A stretch of DNA of 7,960 nucleotides from Clostridia bacterium (lineage in GTDB: Bacteria; Bacillota; Clostridia; Oscillospirales; Acutalibacteraceae), in contig JAGBSR010000151.1 in NCBI GenBank assembly GCA_017631745.1, positions 1 through 7,960 on the forward strand. Reading direction: 5' to 3'. This document shows, in pieces, positions 6,476 to 7,960 of the stretch. The notes under the pieces are model-generated. The model searched no databases. It was given only the letters and a program-made list of their open reading frames with translations, and was not told the DNA's origin. Each line of letters begins with the position of its first letter. Position 1 is the stretch's first letter. A program made the translations under genes and the position numbers.

Positions 6476-7960
6476 TTATTTTACTCTTAATTTTTCAACT
6501 AACTCCTTATCAGGGTTAGTGATAATAGTCCAGTATTCGTGATAAATTACCATACCTGTTTTTGCACCGTTAGGTTTTTTAAGCGCTTTTACTCTCGTAT
6601 AGTCAACGGGTACAAGAGAAGAATCCTTTGCCTTACTGTAATATGCAGCAATAACAGCAGCCTCTTCAATTGATTCGTCAGAGATTTCTTTGCCGTCACC
6701 GATAATAATTACATGTGAGCCGGGTATCTTCTGTGTATGAAGCCACATATCATTCTTCATGGCAGTTTTAAGTGATAATTTATCATTCTGAATGTTGTTT
6801 CTGCCAACAAGAATTCTGAATCCGTCGCTGGACATAAATTCTATAGGCGGTAATTCCTTGGGCGGCTTCTGCTTTTTACCCTTAAGATTCTTGATATATC
6901 CGCCATTCTGAAGCTCAAGTCGGATTGCAGATATTTCACTGTCAGTATCGGCTCTTGAAAGCTCGTCGAGTACGCTTTCAAGATAAATTATTTCGTTTTC
7001 TCCGTCATCAATAAGACCTGCAAGCATTTTTTCAGCTGTCTGTGCCTTTCGGTAATCCTTATAATATTTTTTCTGATTTTCCGTAGGTGATAATGCAGGA
7101 TTACACGGTATTTTTATAAGCTCACAATTATCATAATAGTTTTCAACCTCATAAAAGGTTACACCCTTTGTGAGTCTGTATATATTTGCAAGGATAAGCT
7201 CGCCGTAAAGTCTGAGAGTCTCTTTATCCTCACAGCGTTTGAGTTCTTCTCTCTGCAAGGCGAGCTTTCGTGAAGTTCTCTCGATAAGATTGTTGAGAAG
7301 CTTTATAAGCTCGTGACCTCTGTGGTTTATGCGGTTGATTCTATCTCTTTCGAAATAGAAATCATCAAGCAGCTCAGCAGCGCTTTCATATTCCTTAACC
7401 CTTAGCATTTTGCCGTACTGCTTTACATCGATAACAGACATATCCTTGGGCTTGCCGTTTTCTTCAGTGAGCATATAAACCGCTTTGCTGTTTATACTCT
7501 CCGAAAACTCCTTCAAAATAGCCTCAAGATTGCTTATCTGTTGATTATCAAGATGAGACACCTGAATATCATCAAAAGCAGTTCTGTGGGCAATTTCACG
7601 GGCAACAACAGGAGAAATACCCTGTAAAGAGTTGAGAATTGCAGATGAGAGAGATTTCTCTCTGTATGTGAGTACTCTGTCGAGAATTGAAGCTGCATCA
7701 GTACGCTCAACAGAAAGTTTGTCCTGCTCAGGGGGCAAAGAGTAGCTCAGACCGGGCAAAATCTGTCTCACGCTCGAGGTTGTAAAATCAACCCTCTTCA
7801 TTGAATCAATAATCTTTTCCCCGGAAATGAGAATCATATTTGAGTATTTGCCCATAATTTCCATTACGATTGTAAGCTCTACCCTATCGCCTATTTCGTT
7901 TGTCGCATCGAAATCAATGAAGATTATTCTGTCGGTTTCGTGCTGACGGACATCCTTTAT
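6476..7960 (-). CDS. rqcH: RqcH (NFACT family), ribosome quality control Ala-tailing factor, partial at 5' end
   Basis: RqcH, the bacterial NEMF/Rqc2 homologue (formerly FbpA/YloA), binds obstructed 50S subunits carrying peptidyl-tRNA. It recruits tRNA-Ala and directs C-terminal alanine tails that mark stalled chains for proteolysis. The window shows 494 residues and the stop; the reading frame continues past the right edge, so the Met at 7862-7864 is internal. Full-length relatives are about 570-590 residues, so roughly 80-90 are missing. From the edge, visible residues 10-11 are Asp-Arg (7928-7933), matching the NFACT-N DR motif needed for tailing. MEIMGKYSN, typical of the family, begins at 33. 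A helix-hairpin-helix region (about 92-130, with GISPVVAREIAHR), a long coiled-coil region (about 200-345) and the NFACT-R domain (about 372-482, with WLHTQKIPGSH and KKPNGAKTGMVIY) follow. It leads directly into dnaE. Confidence 0.95.
   Translation of the reverse strand: MKDVRQHETDRIIFIDFDATNEIGDRVELTIVMEIMGKYSNMILISGEKIIDSMKRVDFTTSSVRQILPGLSYSLPPEQDKLSVERTDAASILDRVLTYREKSLSSAILNSLQGISPVVAREIAHRTAFDDIQVSHLDNQQISNLEAILKEFSESINSKAVYMLTEENGKPKDMSVIDVKQYGKMLRVKEYESAAELLDDFYFERDRINRINHRGHELIKLLNNLIERTSRKLALQREELKRCEDKETLRLYGELILANIYRLTKGVTFYEVENYYDNCELIKIPCNPALSPTENQKKYYKDYRKAQTAEKMLAGLIDDGENEIIYLESVLDELSRADTDSEISAIRLELQNGGYIKNLKGKKQKPPKELPPIEFMSSDGFRILVGRNNIQNDKLSLKTAMKNDMWLHTQKIPGSHVIIIGDGKEISDESIEEAAVIAAYYSKAKDSSLVPVDYTRVKALKKPNGAKTGMVIYHEYWTIITNPDKELVEKLRVK

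Noticed and set aside
3238..6542. Several plus-strand open frames opposite dnaE (e.g. 3238-3471, 5535-5801, 6222-6542)
   Set aside because: They are antisense to conserved DnaE motifs, their translations show no recognisable domain, and dnaE on the other strand explains the coding signal.
7862..7864. ATG at 7864 as the start of rqcH
   Set aside because: The frame stays open to the window edge, and the 32 upstream codons encode family-like sequence including the Asp-Arg motif, so this Met is internal.
1..7960. Mobile element, CRISPR array, tRNA/rRNA, toxin-antitoxin or novel defence system
   Set aside because: Reading both strands showed no terminal repeats, spaced direct repeats, cloverleaf-like sequence or unexplained genes; the window is filled by five conserved housekeeping genes and short gaps.

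Overview
The window is an AT-rich chromosomal segment of five housekeeping genes, all transcribed leftward (minus strand). It looks like a low-GC Firmicute of class Clostridia, plausibly Ruminococcaceae/Oscillospiraceae. The evidence is RqcH beside a full-length DnaE1-type polymerase, strong AGGAGG-type ribosome sites, and a Gram-positive-style LexA box. The lineage is inferred from protein resemblance alone, since no search was possible.

In transcription order (right to left): rqcH (7960-6476, N-terminus beyond the window edge) is the ribosome-quality-control Ala-tailing factor. It is followed after 17 bases by dnaE (6458-2982), a 1158-residue DNA polymerase III alpha subunit, and the two look co-transcribed. 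A 149-base gap carries a good sigma-A-type promoter and a leader of about 90 bases for pfkA (2832-1867), ATP-dependent 6-phosphofructokinase. pfkA ends at a hairpin terminator that abuts the ribosome-binding site of radC (1763-1032), a HhH plus JAMM/MPN-like protein. radC ends at a clean 10-bp hairpin terminator. uvrB (922-1, C-terminal half beyond the window) follows with its own promoter (TTGATT, 17 bases, TATAAT) and a 12/14 match to the Bacillus-type LexA/SOS box between the -10 and the ribosome site.

Three genes concern DNA replication or repair (dnaE, uvrB, and by name radC), one glycolysis and one rescue of stalled ribosomes. Apart from rqcH-dnaE they appear to be separately promoted units, so this is a neighbourhood rather than a single-purpose operon.

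I see no mobile element, CRISPR array, tRNA, rRNA, toxin-antitoxin pair or undescribed system. The points worth a second look are small: the SOS box at uvrB, the terminator fused to the radC leader, a lost JAMM glutamate in RadC, changed effector-site residues in PfkA, and an apparently intact PHP proofreading centre in DnaE.
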